A stretch of 5,105 bases of DNA. Origin: Actinomycetes bacterium (GTDB taxonomy: Bacteria; Actinomycetota; Actinomycetes; Mycobacteriales; Micromonosporaceae). The notes beneath the pieces are model-generated. The model had not been told where the DNA came from. It ran no database searches and saw only the letters and a program-made list of their open reading frames with translations. The stretch spans positions 1-5,105 of the forward strand of contig JAJYSW010000231.1 of assembly GCA_021793335.1 (NCBI GenBank), in the 5' to 3' direction. Numbering within the stretch: position 1 is the stretch's first letter; each line of letters opens with the position of its first letter. Below, piece by piece: positions 1 to 5,105 of the stretch. The position numbers and the translations under genes are program-made.

Positions 1-112
1 GGAAGAACGCGCTCCCGGCGACGGTGGCGCCCGAGATCACCGTCCAGAACCTCGCCGAGGACAGCCGCGACCGCATGCGCCGCACGGCGCGTTTTCGGGC
101 CTTGGCGTCCAC
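1..112 (-). CDS. N-terminal fragment of a probable membrane protein downstream of pspA (PspM-like by position)
   Basis: Only the first 37 codons are inside the window; the gene continues past base 1. It begins with GTG at 112-110, preceded by a strong ribosome binding site (GAGAGGAG, about 7 bases before the GTG) and starting 19 bases after the pspA stop, so it should be co-transcribed with pspA. The visible protein has a very basic start (residues 4-16 rich in Lys and Arg) followed by the beginning of a hydrophobic stretch (FWTVISGATVAGSAFF, residues 22-37). This fits a cytoplasmic N-terminus leading into a first membrane helix. In M. tuberculosis the gene in this position, Rv2743c (PspM), is a membrane partner of PspA. 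Identity here rests on position and topology, not on recognised sequence similarity, and the rest of the gene cannot be seen. It is not in an obvious long-ORF call because it is cut by the window edge. Confidence 0.7.
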   Translation of the reverse strand, partial: MDAKARKRAVRRMRSRLSSARFWTVISGATVAGSAFF

Positions 113-131
113 GGTCGGGCTCCTCTCCCGG

Positions 132-989
132 TCAGCTCTTGGCGGAGTCGGCCTCGGCCGTGCCTTCGCCCTCGCTCATGCTCGCGCGGATGTCCGCGAG
201 GCGGTCGCTGGTGACCGATTCCTTGGTCTCGATGGCGGGCTTGCCCTTGTCCGAGCCGGAGAGCTGCTCGCCCTCCAGGGAGGCGCGGATCTGGTCCAGG
301 CGGGAGGCACCGGCCATGTCGCGCGTGGCGCGGTTGACCTCCAAGAGGCGGCCTTCGACGGAGTTGCTGGCGAGTTCGGCGCGGCCCATGGCGTTGGAGT
401 AGCGGCCTTCGATCTTGTCGCGGATCTCGTCGAAGTTGGGGGTGGTGCCGGGGGCGGCGGTCTGCGACATCGATTCCAGGGACGAGGCGATGGTCTCCTG
501 CATCTTGGCCTGCTCCAGCTGCCCGAGCAGCTTGGTGCGTTCCTGGAGCTTCTGCTGGAGCATCATCTGGTTGTTCTCAACGGCCTTCTTGGCCTGGTCG
601 GCAGCATTGAGAGCCTGATCGTGCATAGTCTTCATGTCTTCAAGGGACTGTTCAGTGGAGACCAGCTGCCCGGCGAGGATCTCAGCGGTGGACTCGAACT
701 CCTGGGCCTTCTTCTCATCGCCCTCGGCACGGGCCTTGTCCGCCAGCACCAGCGCCTGACGCGCCTGCGCCTGGAGGCGTTCCACCTCGGCCATCGAGCG
801 GTTGAGCTTCATCTCCAACTGGCGCTGGTTCCCGATCACCGAAGCGGCTTGTCCGACCAGCACCTGGTGCTGCTTCTGCGCTTCCTCGATCGCCTGCTGG
901 ATCTGGATCTTGGGATCGGCATGCTCGTCGATCTTCGCGCCGAACAGCGCCATCATGTATTTCCAGCCTTTGACGAACGGATTGGCCAT
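132..989 (-). CDS. pspA: PspA/IM30-family phage shock protein, envelope-stress effector
   Basis: This is a 285-residue PspA/IM30 family protein, known to oligomerise and bind anionic lipid surfaces of stressed cytoplasmic membranes. The N-terminal segment (MANPFVKGWKYMMALFGAK, residues 1-19) is the expected amphipathic membrane-binding helix. It is followed by the family segment EHADPKIQIQQAIEEAQKQ (about 22-40) and long heptad-rich coiled coil through about residue 175. After a short Gly/Pro/Thr break (about 178-185), a further helix spans about 186-225, and then comes an acidic, polar tail. The tail holds two copies of an RLxxIRAS motif (230-237 and 263-270). The frame stays open upstream to 1088, but the ATG at 989 is chosen because it begins the conserved family N-terminus and has GAAGGGA 8 bases upstream; the longer version would run through the predicted promoter. 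It lies downstream of clgR with 119 bases between, so it probably has its own ClgR-responsive promoter. No enzymatic activity is expected. Confidence 0.95.
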   Translation of the reverse strand: MANPFVKGWKYMMALFGAKIDEHADPKIQIQQAIEEAQKQHQVLVGQAASVIGNQRQLEMKLNRSMAEVERLQAQARQALVLADKARAEGDEKKAQEFESTAEILAGQLVSTEQSLEDMKTMHDQALNAADQAKKAVENNQMMLQQKLQERTKLLGQLEQAKMQETIASSLESMSQTAAPGTTPNFDEIRDKIEGRYSNAMGRAELASNSVEGRLLEVNRATRDMAGASRLDQIRASLEGEQLSGSDKGKPAIETKESVTSDRLADIRASMSEGEGTAEADSAKS

Positions 990-997
990 TATCGGGG

Positions 998-1004
998 TCC
1001 CTTC
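998..1004 (-). promoter_or_regulatory. Ribosome binding site of pspA
   Basis: Minus-strand GAAGGGA sits 8 bases before the ATG at 989. It decides the start in favour of the conserved MANPF N-terminus over the upstream in-frame start at 1088. Confidence 0.6.
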
Positions 1005-1029
1005 GGTGATGTCTGCAACGCCGACGTAC

Positions 1030-1058
1030 ACACTAGTGTCGGACATCCCCGCCGACAA
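1030..1058 (-). promoter_or_regulatory. Candidate housekeeping-type promoter of pspA
   Basis: On the minus strand, TTGTCG (1053-1058; 4 of 6 to TTGACA) and TAGTGT (1030-1035; fits the actinobacterial TAnnnT pattern) are separated by exactly 17 bases. This predicts a transcript start near 1023 and a leader of about 34 bases that contains the pspA ribosome binding site. The -10 overlaps a perfect 10-bp palindrome, ACACTAGTGT (1030-1039). The assignment is by eye and no start site is known. Confidence 0.5.
1037..1057. promoter_or_regulatory. Inverted repeat inside the pspA promoter, possible operator
   Basis: TGTCGG (1037-1042) and CCGACA (1052-1057) are perfect inverted 6-bp arms with a 9-base gap. 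The dyad covers the spacer and overlaps the proposed -35 box, the usual place for a repressor or spacer-acting activator site. No regulator is recognised for this sequence, and 6-bp arms can occur by chance. Confidence 0.35.
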
Positions 1059-1073
1059 TGTGCGACAGGGTAA

Positions 1074-1084
1074 CGCCTCACTCG
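1074..1084. promoter_or_regulatory. Near-match to ClgR core binding site upstream of pspA
   Basis: The plus strand reads CGC-CTCAC-TCG, one base from the CGC-N5-GCG core described for Streptomyces ClgR. It is centred about 56 bases upstream of the predicted pspA transcript start, a suitable position for an activator. One-mismatch matches are common in DNA this GC-rich (the clgR upstream region also has some), so position is the main support. Confidence 0.3.
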
Positions 1085-1108
1085 CCAAAACTACATCATC
1101 GACCGCGC

Positions 1109-1537
1109 TCAGGCTGCCGCGCGGACCACCGAATCGGTCACTTCACCACGCCGATGACGAGGACGCGCTTGGGTGATGGAAGTGGGCGCCGTGGGCAGCC
1201 CGTGGCGGCGGCGCCGAGCCTGCTCCTCGATGCTCTCCTTGTCCCTCGGCAGCGGCAGCACCGCGACCGGACGCCCCGGGGCCGACACGCCGCCGTCACG
1301 CTTCTCATGGGTCGCGACCTCGTGCGATACCTCCGCCAGGACCTCGCTGAGACGCACCTGGAGGGCCCCGCACACCGATGCGAGGAGTTCGCTCGACGGC
1401 TCCTTGTGCCCGCGCTCGATCTCGGAGAGGTAGCCGAGGCTGACATTGGCCTGCTTGGAGACGTCACGGAGCGTTCGCTTCTGGGCGCGACGGCGCCGAC
1501 GCAGGGTCTCTCCCAACAGTTCCCGCAACAACATCAT
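1109..1537 (-). CDS. clgR: ClgR-type XRE transcriptional activator of clp genes
   Basis: This 142-residue protein has an N-terminal XRE/HTH_3 DNA-binding domain (about residues 8-66). The helix-turn-helix lies at about 22-43 and ends in the SLGYLSEIERG segment, followed by KEPSSELL; this run is highly characteristic of actinobacterial ClgR. Family members activate clpP, clpC and related protease genes, and in mycobacteria also pspA. The C-terminal half is variable, basic and probably disordered, ending in VVRAAA. Alanine-rich ends of this kind resemble the Clp-recognised C-termini (ending AA) through which ClgR itself is degraded in Streptomyces and Corynebacterium. The ATG at 1537 is chosen because GGAGGAG lies 6 bases upstream; the adjacent ATG at 1534 is an equally possible start. 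An in-frame GTG at 1552 overlaps that ribosome binding site and is unlikely. It sits between pgsA and pspA, as in mycobacteria. Confidence 0.92.
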   Translation of the reverse strand: MMLLRELLGETLRRRRRAQKRTLRDVSKQANVSLGYLSEIERGHKEPSSELLASVCGALQVRLSEVLAEVSHEVATHEKRDGGVSAPGRPVAVLPLPRDKESIEEQARRRRHGLPTAPTSITQARPRHRRGEVTDSVVRAAA

Positions 1538-1543
1538 CGAACT

Positions 1544-1550
1544 CTCCTCC
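1544..1550 (-). promoter_or_regulatory. Ribosome binding site of clgR
   Basis: GGAGGAG on the minus strand is 6 bases before the ATG at 1537 and 9 before the ATG at 1534. It rules out the upstream in-frame GTG at 1552, which would overlap it. Confidence 0.75.
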
Positions 1551-1625
1551 ACGCCGCGTTCGTCCCCTTCGGCGGAGCCTGCGAGCCGTGACCCGGCGCA
1601 GCCAGCCTAAGCGGATACTGCAAGC

Positions 1626-2207
1626 CTAGCGCGTTCGCCCCGGCTCGCTCTCCCTCAATTTAAAGGCTTTCCAGAGATAATCCATTCCCGTCACGACGGT
1701 GAGCAGCACCGCCGCGCCCATCAACCACGGCCCGACCAGGTCGAACGGCTCGGGCCACGGCCACAGGTACCAGGCCACCGCGGCGATCTGGAGCACCGTC
1801 TTGAGCTTGCCGCCGCGGCCGGCCGCGATCACCGCGTGCCGGAGCACCGCCATGCGCAGGCCCGTGATGCCCAGCTCCCGGACCAGGATCACCGCCGTCA
1901 CCCACCACGGCAGAACATCGTAGAAACTGAGCAGCACCAGTGCGGTGCCGATGAGCGCCTTATCGGCGATCGGATCGGCCAGCTTACCGAACTCGGTCAC
2001 CAGGCCGCGCGAGCGCGCCAGCCAGCCGTCGACGAAATCCGTCGCGGAGATGAACACGAACAGCAGGCACGCCAGCACCCGCCAACCCGGATGCTCCATG
2101 CCGGAGACGACCACGACCACCGCGAAGACCGGAACGAGGAAGATCCGCGCCACGGTGACGACGTTGGCGACGTTCCACGGCGAGACCGGGGGCGGGTCGG
2201 CCTTCAC
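1626..2207 (-). CDS. pgsA: CDP-diacylglycerol--glycerol-3-phosphate 3-phosphatidyltransferase (PgsA)
   Basis: This 193-residue integral membrane enzyme transfers the phosphatidyl group from CDP-diacylglycerol to glycerol-3-phosphate, making phosphatidylglycerophosphate, the precursor of phosphatidylglycerol and cardiolipin. The CDP-alcohol phosphatidyltransferase signature is complete: D57, D60, G61, A64, R65, G74, D78 and D82 in TDFVDGWLAR...GKLADPIAD. The further family-typical segments VRELGITGLR (109-118) and GKLKT (133-137) are also present. About six hydrophobic segments are visible (roughly 13-36, 42-56, 84-98, 99-112, 137-150, 157-178). The start is the GTG at 2207, which overlaps the rimO stop as GTGA, with a GGGGGA ribosome binding site within the rimO end; this suggests translational coupling. 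The frame is open further upstream, but there it only shadows rimO. Other CDP-alcohol transferases (phosphatidylinositol phosphate or cardiolipin synthases) share the motif; the length and the RELGITGLR segment favour PgsA. Confidence 0.93.
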   Translation of the reverse strand: MKADPPPVSPWNVANVVTVARIFLVPVFAVVVVVSGMEHPGWRVLACLLFVFISATDFVDGWLARSRGLVTEFGKLADPIADKALIGTALVLLSFYDVLPWWVTAVILVRELGITGLRMAVLRHAVIAAGRGGKLKTVLQIAAVAWYLWPWPEPFDLVGPWLMGAAVLLTVVTGMDYLWKAFKLRESEPGRTR

Positions 2208-3691
2208 CAGGATTCCCCCACGACCTCGGCCACCAGGTCGACCCCGTGGGAATCGACGACCTTCGCCGTCACGAAATCGCCCACCGAGAGGCCTTCGACC
2301 TCCCCGACCAGCGTCACCGAGCCGTCGACTTCGGGCGCCTGGTGGGCGCCGCGGCCCTCCACGCCGCTCGCGGCGACGTCCGCGGCACCGTCCTCGCCCG
2401 GCACGTCCTCGACGGATTCGACCAGAACGGCCATGACCTCGCCGACGCGATCGGCGGCCCGCTGGCCGACCAGCTCGTCCACGAGCATCGAGACGCGCGT
2501 GACCCGCTCGGCGATGGCGTCCTCCTCGACGTGCCCGTCGAGGTCGACGGCCTCGGTGCCGTCCTCGTCCGAGTAGGCGAAGACACCGGTGGAGTCGAGC
2601 CGGGCCTCGGACAGGAAGCCCATGAGCTCCTCGACGTCCGCCTCGGTCTCGCCGGGGAAGCCCACGATCACGTTGGTCCGGGCCCCGGCCCCGGGTTCGC
2701 GCTCGCGGATCGCCGCGAGCAGCGCCAGGAACGACTCGGTGGAGCCGAAGCGGCGCATCCGCCGCAGCACGGTCGCCGAGGAGTGCTGGAAGGACAGGTC
2801 GAAGTAGGGCACGACCTTGTCGATGCGGCACATGGCCTCGATCAGGCCCGGACGGAGCTCGGCGGGCTGGAGGTAGGACAGGCGGATCCATTCGATCCCG
2901 TCGATCTCGGCGAGCCCTTCGAGCAGATGCTCCAGCGCGTTCGGGTCGGCGAGGTCCTTGCCGTAGGAGGTCGTGTTCTCGGAGACGAGATTGAGCTCCC
3001 TGACACCGTCGGAGGCGAGCCAGGCGGCCTCGGCGAGGATCTCCTCGGGCGTCCGCGACACGAACGAGCCTCGAAACGAGGGGATCGCGCAGAAGGTGCA
3101 GCGACGGTCGCAGCCGGAGGCGAGCTTGAGGTTCGCGACCGGCCCCTCGGACAGGCGGTGCCGCAGCACCGACAGGTGCGCCGGCGCGCCCTCGACGTCC
3201 GCGGCCTCGGACGCCTGCCGGGAACGGGAGTGCCCGGGCACGACGGCCGCCGCCCCCTGCCTCGCGGCGGGGGCCAGCGGCAGGAGCTTGCGCCGATCGG
3301 CGGGCCGATGAGCGGCGATCTCGCGTCCGGCCAGGATGTCGTCGAGGCGGGAGGCCATGTCGGGATAGTGATCGAAGCCGAGCACGGCATCGGCCTCGGG
3401 CAGGCTCTGCGCCAACTCCTCACCGTAGCGCTCGGCCATGCACCCGGTGGCGACGACCTTCGCGCCGGTGTCGGCGGCATCGAGCAGCACATCGATGGAC
3501 TCGGCCTTGGCCTGCTCGATGAACCCGCAAGTGTTGACCATCACGACGTCGGCGTCCTCACCGTCGTCGGCGATGCGCCAGCCTCCGGCCGTCAGACGGG
3601 CGGCCAGTTCTTCGGAATCGGTCTCGTTGCGGGCGCAGCCGAGCGTGAGGACCGCGACGCGTTTCGCGGCCGGTTGAGCTGATGACACCAC
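2204..3691 (-). CDS. rimO: Ribosomal protein S12 methylthiotransferase RimO
   Basis: This 495-residue radical-SAM enzyme adds a methylthio group to the conserved aspartate of ribosomal protein S12, using two 4Fe-4S clusters. The N-terminal MTTase domain (about 11-125) shows the three cluster cysteines C19 (LTLGCARNETDSEEL), C55 (VNTCGFI) and C84 (ATGCMAERY). The radical-SAM domain carries the CxxxCxxC motif C194, C198, C201 (SGCDRRCTFCAIPSFRGS). Downstream family segments include LSYLQPAE (271-278), DLSFQHSS (298-305) and NVIVGFPGETE (340-350). A TRAM domain occupies about 408-495. A Pro/Ala/Arg-rich linker (about 125-185) between the first two domains is typical of actinobacterial members. 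GTG at 3691 is used, with a second GTG immediately after it; no clear ribosome binding site precedes either. It is the first gene of the minus-strand group and overlaps pgsA by 4 bases. MiaB-type tRNA enzymes are the alternative, but the IPSFRG and LSFQHSS context favours RimO. Confidence 0.94.
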   Translation of the reverse strand: MVSSAQPAAKRVAVLTLGCARNETDSEELAARLTAGGWRIADDGEDADVVMVNTCGFIEQAKAESIDVLLDAADTGAKVVATGCMAERYGEELAQSLPEADAVLGFDHYPDMASRLDDILAGREIAAHRPADRRKLLPLAPAARQGAAAVVPGHSRSRQASEAADVEGAPAHLSVLRHRLSEGPVANLKLASGCDRRCTFCAIPSFRGSFVSRTPEEILAEAAWLASDGVRELNLVSENTTSYGKDLADPNALEHLLEGLAEIDGIEWIRLSYLQPAELRPGLIEAMCRIDKVVPYFDLSFQHSSATVLRRMRRFGSTESFLALLAAIREREPGAGARTNVIVGFPGETEADVEELMGFLSEARLDSTGVFAYSDEDGTEAVDLDGHVEEDAIAERVTRVSMLVDELVGQRAADRVGEVMAVLVESVEDVPGEDGAADVAASGVEGRGAHQAPEVDGSVTLVGEVEGLSVGDFVTAKVVDSHGVDLVAEVVGESW

Positions 3692-3714
3692 AAAAGCGTA
3701 CCCAGCGACGCCCC

Positions 3715-3743
3715 GGAGCCGCCCGGCGGCGGCCGGCGGCCCC
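3715..3743 (-). repeat. GC-rich hairpin in the predicted rimO leader
   Basis: Minus-strand arms GGGGCCGCC (3735-3743) and GGCGGCTCC (3715-3723) pair over 9 positions (one G-U in RNA) around an 11-base loop. It lies between the candidate promoter and the rimO start. There is no U-tract after it, so it is not a typical terminator. In sequence this GC-rich, a hairpin of this size may be chance. Confidence 0.4.
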
Positions 3744-3754
3744 GGTGCCCGCGG

Positions 3755-3784
3755 ACGATAGAGTGGCGAACCTCTCCGTGTCGT
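3755..3784 (-). promoter_or_regulatory. Candidate promoter for rimO-pgsA
   Basis: On the minus strand, ACGACA (3779-3784; 4 of 6 to TTGACA) and TATCGT (3755-3760; 4 of 6 to TATAAT) are 18 bases apart. This predicts a transcript start near 3748 and a GC-rich leader of about 57 bases before the GTG at 3691. A second -10-like hexamer, TACGCT (3695-3700), lies right at the start codon without a -35 and could instead give a leaderless transcript. Confidence 0.4.
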
Positions 3785-3940
3785 TTCCGACCCGTGCCGC
3801 GGCCGTCGCCCGGATCACCCCGCCGGTTCCGCGCCGCCGCGCCGCCGCCCCGCCCGAATCCGCACAGTGCCGCCCGATCGCCCCATAGTCCCGCACCGAG
3901 CCGCGGCGCGACCGTCTGCGCAGGCCACTCGACCCGGTGA

Positions 3941-3953
3941 GGCCGTTTCGGCC
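3941..3953. promoter_or_regulatory. Small perfect dyad at the -35 position of the lipoprotein promoter
   Basis: GGCCG-TTT-CGGCC is a perfect inverted repeat (5-bp arms, 3-base gap) placed 15 bases before the TAGTCT -10 element. It covers where a -35 would be expected, and no good -35 is present there. It could be an operator, but the short arms make chance a real possibility. Confidence 0.3.
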
Positions 3954-3968
3954 GTTGCGCCGATGCCA

Positions 3969-3974
3969 TAGTCT
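3969..3974 (+). promoter_or_regulatory. -10 element of a probable leaderless promoter
   Basis: TAGTCT fits the actinobacterial TAnnnT pattern and ends 6 bases before the ATG at 3981, so transcription would begin at or next to the start codon. No Shine-Dalgarno-like sequence lies between them. This is the standard geometry of leaderless actinobacterial genes, and it supports the chosen ATG. Confidence 0.6.
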
Positions 3975-3980
3975 GGCTGC

Positions 3981-5081
3981 ATGTCCCCCATTGGCATCAC
4001 CCCTGCCCGGCACAGCCCTCCGAACCTGAAGCTGCCGAAGCGGACCGCGGCCCTGGCCGCCGCTGCCGCCGCCACCGCGCTGACCCTCAGCGCCTGCGTC
4101 GAACCTGCGACCGGCACCCTGAACACCCGCGCGGGTTACACGATCGACGGCGCCGACATCCCGGTCTCGATCTGTCCCGAAGGCGACGATTCGCGCCTGG
4201 CCGAGGAAGAGGGCCTCCTCCTCGGCGCTCACTTCGCGCTCCGCGTCGAATGCGTGGCCTCCTTCACCGAACTCCCCGAGTCGTTCCAACTCGAATACCT
4301 GTTCGGCGAGGACCCGAACCTCTTCCCGCCCGAGAACGGCTACGAATTCACCATGGTGCAATTCGCCCCCGACCCCGGCCATGAGGGTCTCGACATGGAC
4401 GACACCCCGACCGAACTCGAAGCCGTCCTCTCCATAGGAGAGAAGGAGTGGGTCTTCACCGATGAGGTGCCCGCCCCCGGATCGGCCTACCTGGCGGTGG
4501 CCGCGAAGGACGCCCCGATCTCGCTGGAGGTCAACGACGCTGGACGCACTCAGTCCCTCGACCTGCGCGAGCGCACCGCCGGTGACCTGGTCCAGGGCCT
4601 GTACCACGGCTCGCGCAAAGTCGTCACCGACTACGCCGCACACGCGGTCGACGCCTACCTGTCCACCGGCGGCTACGAATACTGGGTCGAAGAGTGGAAC
4701 TACAGCACCACTTTCACCGCCAATCGCGTGGTCTACGTCCCCGAGGAGGGCTGGGTGACCGAACTCGACCGAGTGGTGCTGTCGCTCGATTTCGTGTGGC
4801 TGCACGCGGGCAACGGCCTGATCTGGGAGATCGACCCCAAAAAGACCCTGAAGGTCTCCGGCGACGACGGCGAGTTGACGCCCACCGCCGTCGACCACAC
4901 CTCAGAGGAGTGGGGCGACGGCGAGATCAGGTACTACACCATGAGCTACGACGTGCCCGCCGACGCCCTCCAGTTCACGCTGGAGTTCAGTCCGAAGGGG
5001 CCGATCTCCTGGCCGGACGAAGGCGTGGAGATGCCCGTCACGAACGAGGAATCGCACACGCTCGAAGTCGACTTCTCCTGA
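3981..5081 (+). CDS. Secreted lipoprotein of unknown function
   Basis: This 366-residue protein has a clear lipoprotein signal peptide: a long N-region with K17, K20 and R21, an Ala/Leu hydrophobic core (about 22-36) and a lipobox L36-S37-A38-C39. The mature protein should therefore be anchored by Cys39 to the outer face of the cytoplasmic membrane. The mature part is strongly acidic and rich in aromatics, with alternating hydrophobic stretches suggesting beta structure, for example EFTMVQFAP near 131 and a late YDVPADALQFTLEFSP segment (about 327-342). Two other cysteines, C65 and C91, could form a disulfide. A helix-like segment (about 198-220) separates two putative beta-rich halves. I do not recognise the family. 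The end resembles the last strands of small beta-sandwich lipoprotein domains (DUF4352-like), but this is only an impression. The start at 3981 is supported by the leaderless promoter. It is divergent from rimO, with no partner gene visible before the window ends. Confidence 0.85.
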   Translation: MSPIGITPARHSPPNLKLPKRTAALAAAAAATALTLSACVEPATGTLNTRAGYTIDGADIPVSICPEGDDSRLAEEEGLLLGAHFALRVECVASFTELPESFQLEYLFGEDPNLFPPENGYEFTMVQFAPDPGHEGLDMDDTPTELEAVLSIGEKEWVFTDEVPAPGSAYLAVAAKDAPISLEVNDAGRTQSLDLRERTAGDLVQGLYHGSRKVVTDYAAHAVDAYLSTGGYEYWVEEWNYSTTFTANRVVYVPEEGWVTELDRVVLSLDFVWLHAGNGLIWEIDPKKTLKVSGDDGELTPTAVDHTSEEWGDGEIRYYTMSYDVPADALQFTLEFSPKGPISWPDEGVEMPVTNEESHTLEVDFS

Positions 5082-5105
5082 ACGACAGCGGACCTGAAGA
5101 TCACT

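Larger units (their letters stand above)
3692..3980. other. Divergent intergenic region between rimO and the lipoprotein gene
   Basis: This 289-bp stretch holds no gene I can support. It contains outward-facing promoter candidates for both neighbours, a GC-rich hairpin nearest rimO, a low-complexity GCC/CGC-rich tract around 3825-3855, a GGCCG-TTT-CGGCC dyad near the lipoprotein start and two copies of CCATAGTC (3883-3890 and 3966-3973). No tRNA, riboswitch or terminator was recognised. Confidence 0.7.

Noticed and set aside
24..1073. 349-codon plus-strand frame opposite pspA
   Set aside because: It is a shadow of pspA, Leu/Gly/His-rich without recognisable domains. The sense frame has a clear family N-terminus and ribosome binding site.
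990..1088. 33-residue N-terminal extension of PspA
   Set aside because: It runs through the promoter and precedes the conserved amphipathic N-terminal helix, which must be at the start; the ATG at 989 has its own ribosome binding site.
2208..2891. Upstream extension of the pgsA frame, giving 421 residues
   Set aside because: The added part is Arg/Gly-rich shadow of rimO. The GTG at 2207 gives the family's normal length.
2246..3682. 478-codon open frame on the plus strand opposite rimO
   Set aside because: It mirrors rimO codon by codon. The antisense protein is Gly/Val/Asp/His-rich low-complexity sequence with no motifs, the usual product of GC-rich codon bias, while rimO has all its cluster cysteines.
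3682..3888. Small plus-strand frame (68 codons) in the divergent region
   Set aside because: No ribosome binding site, Arg/Pro/Ala low-complexity product, and the start overlaps rimO. A TAGAGT -10-like hexamer at 3759-3764 is not correctly spaced from any GTG in it.
3558..4898. 446-codon minus-strand frame opposite the lipoprotein and running into rimO
   Set aside because: It crosses the intergenic region and overlaps the start of rimO in another frame, its composition is Arg/Gly-rich, and the plus strand has a textbook lipoprotein signal peptide.
5082..5105. Possible terminator after the lipoprotein gene
   Set aside because: Only 24 bases remain and no hairpin is visible in them.

Overview
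The window looks like actinobacterial chromosome (Actinomycetota). It is very GC-rich, uses GTG starts freely, has leaderless-type promoters, and carries a ClgR/PspA pair of the actinobacterial kind. The genus cannot be fixed from the sequence alone.

Layout: five genes run on the minus strand. In transcription order they are rimO (ribosomal protein S12 methylthiotransferase, 2204-3691), pgsA (phosphatidylglycerophosphate synthase, 1626-2207, overlapping rimO by GTGA), clgR (XRE-family activator of Clp protease genes, 1109-1537), pspA (PspA/IM30 envelope-stress protein, 132-989) and the first 37 codons of a probable membrane protein in the position of mycobacterial PspM (1-112, cut by the window edge). 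A divergent plus-strand gene (3981-5081) encodes a secreted lipoprotein of unknown function. It is separated from rimO by a 289-bp GC-rich intergenic region with promoter candidates in both directions.

How the genes fit together: pgsA makes the precursor of anionic phospholipids. PspA-family proteins bind anionic membranes under stress. ClgR is known in other actinobacteria to switch on Clp proteases and, in mycobacteria, pspA. The order pgsA-clgR-pspA-membrane protein matches the Mycobacterium tuberculosis pgsA3-clgR-pspA-pspM arrangement; the cinA gene found between pgsA and clgR in Streptomyces is absent here. The pspA promoter region has a good -35/-10 pair, a 6+6 bp dyad lying in it, and a near-match to the ClgR core site just upstream. 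ClgR ends in a triple alanine that resembles a Clp degron.

No mobile element, CRISPR array, RNA gene or clear new system was seen. The least explained items are the lipoprotein, a duplicated motif in the PspA tail, and the small dyads near the promoters. All long antisense reading frames are judged to be codon-bias shadows.
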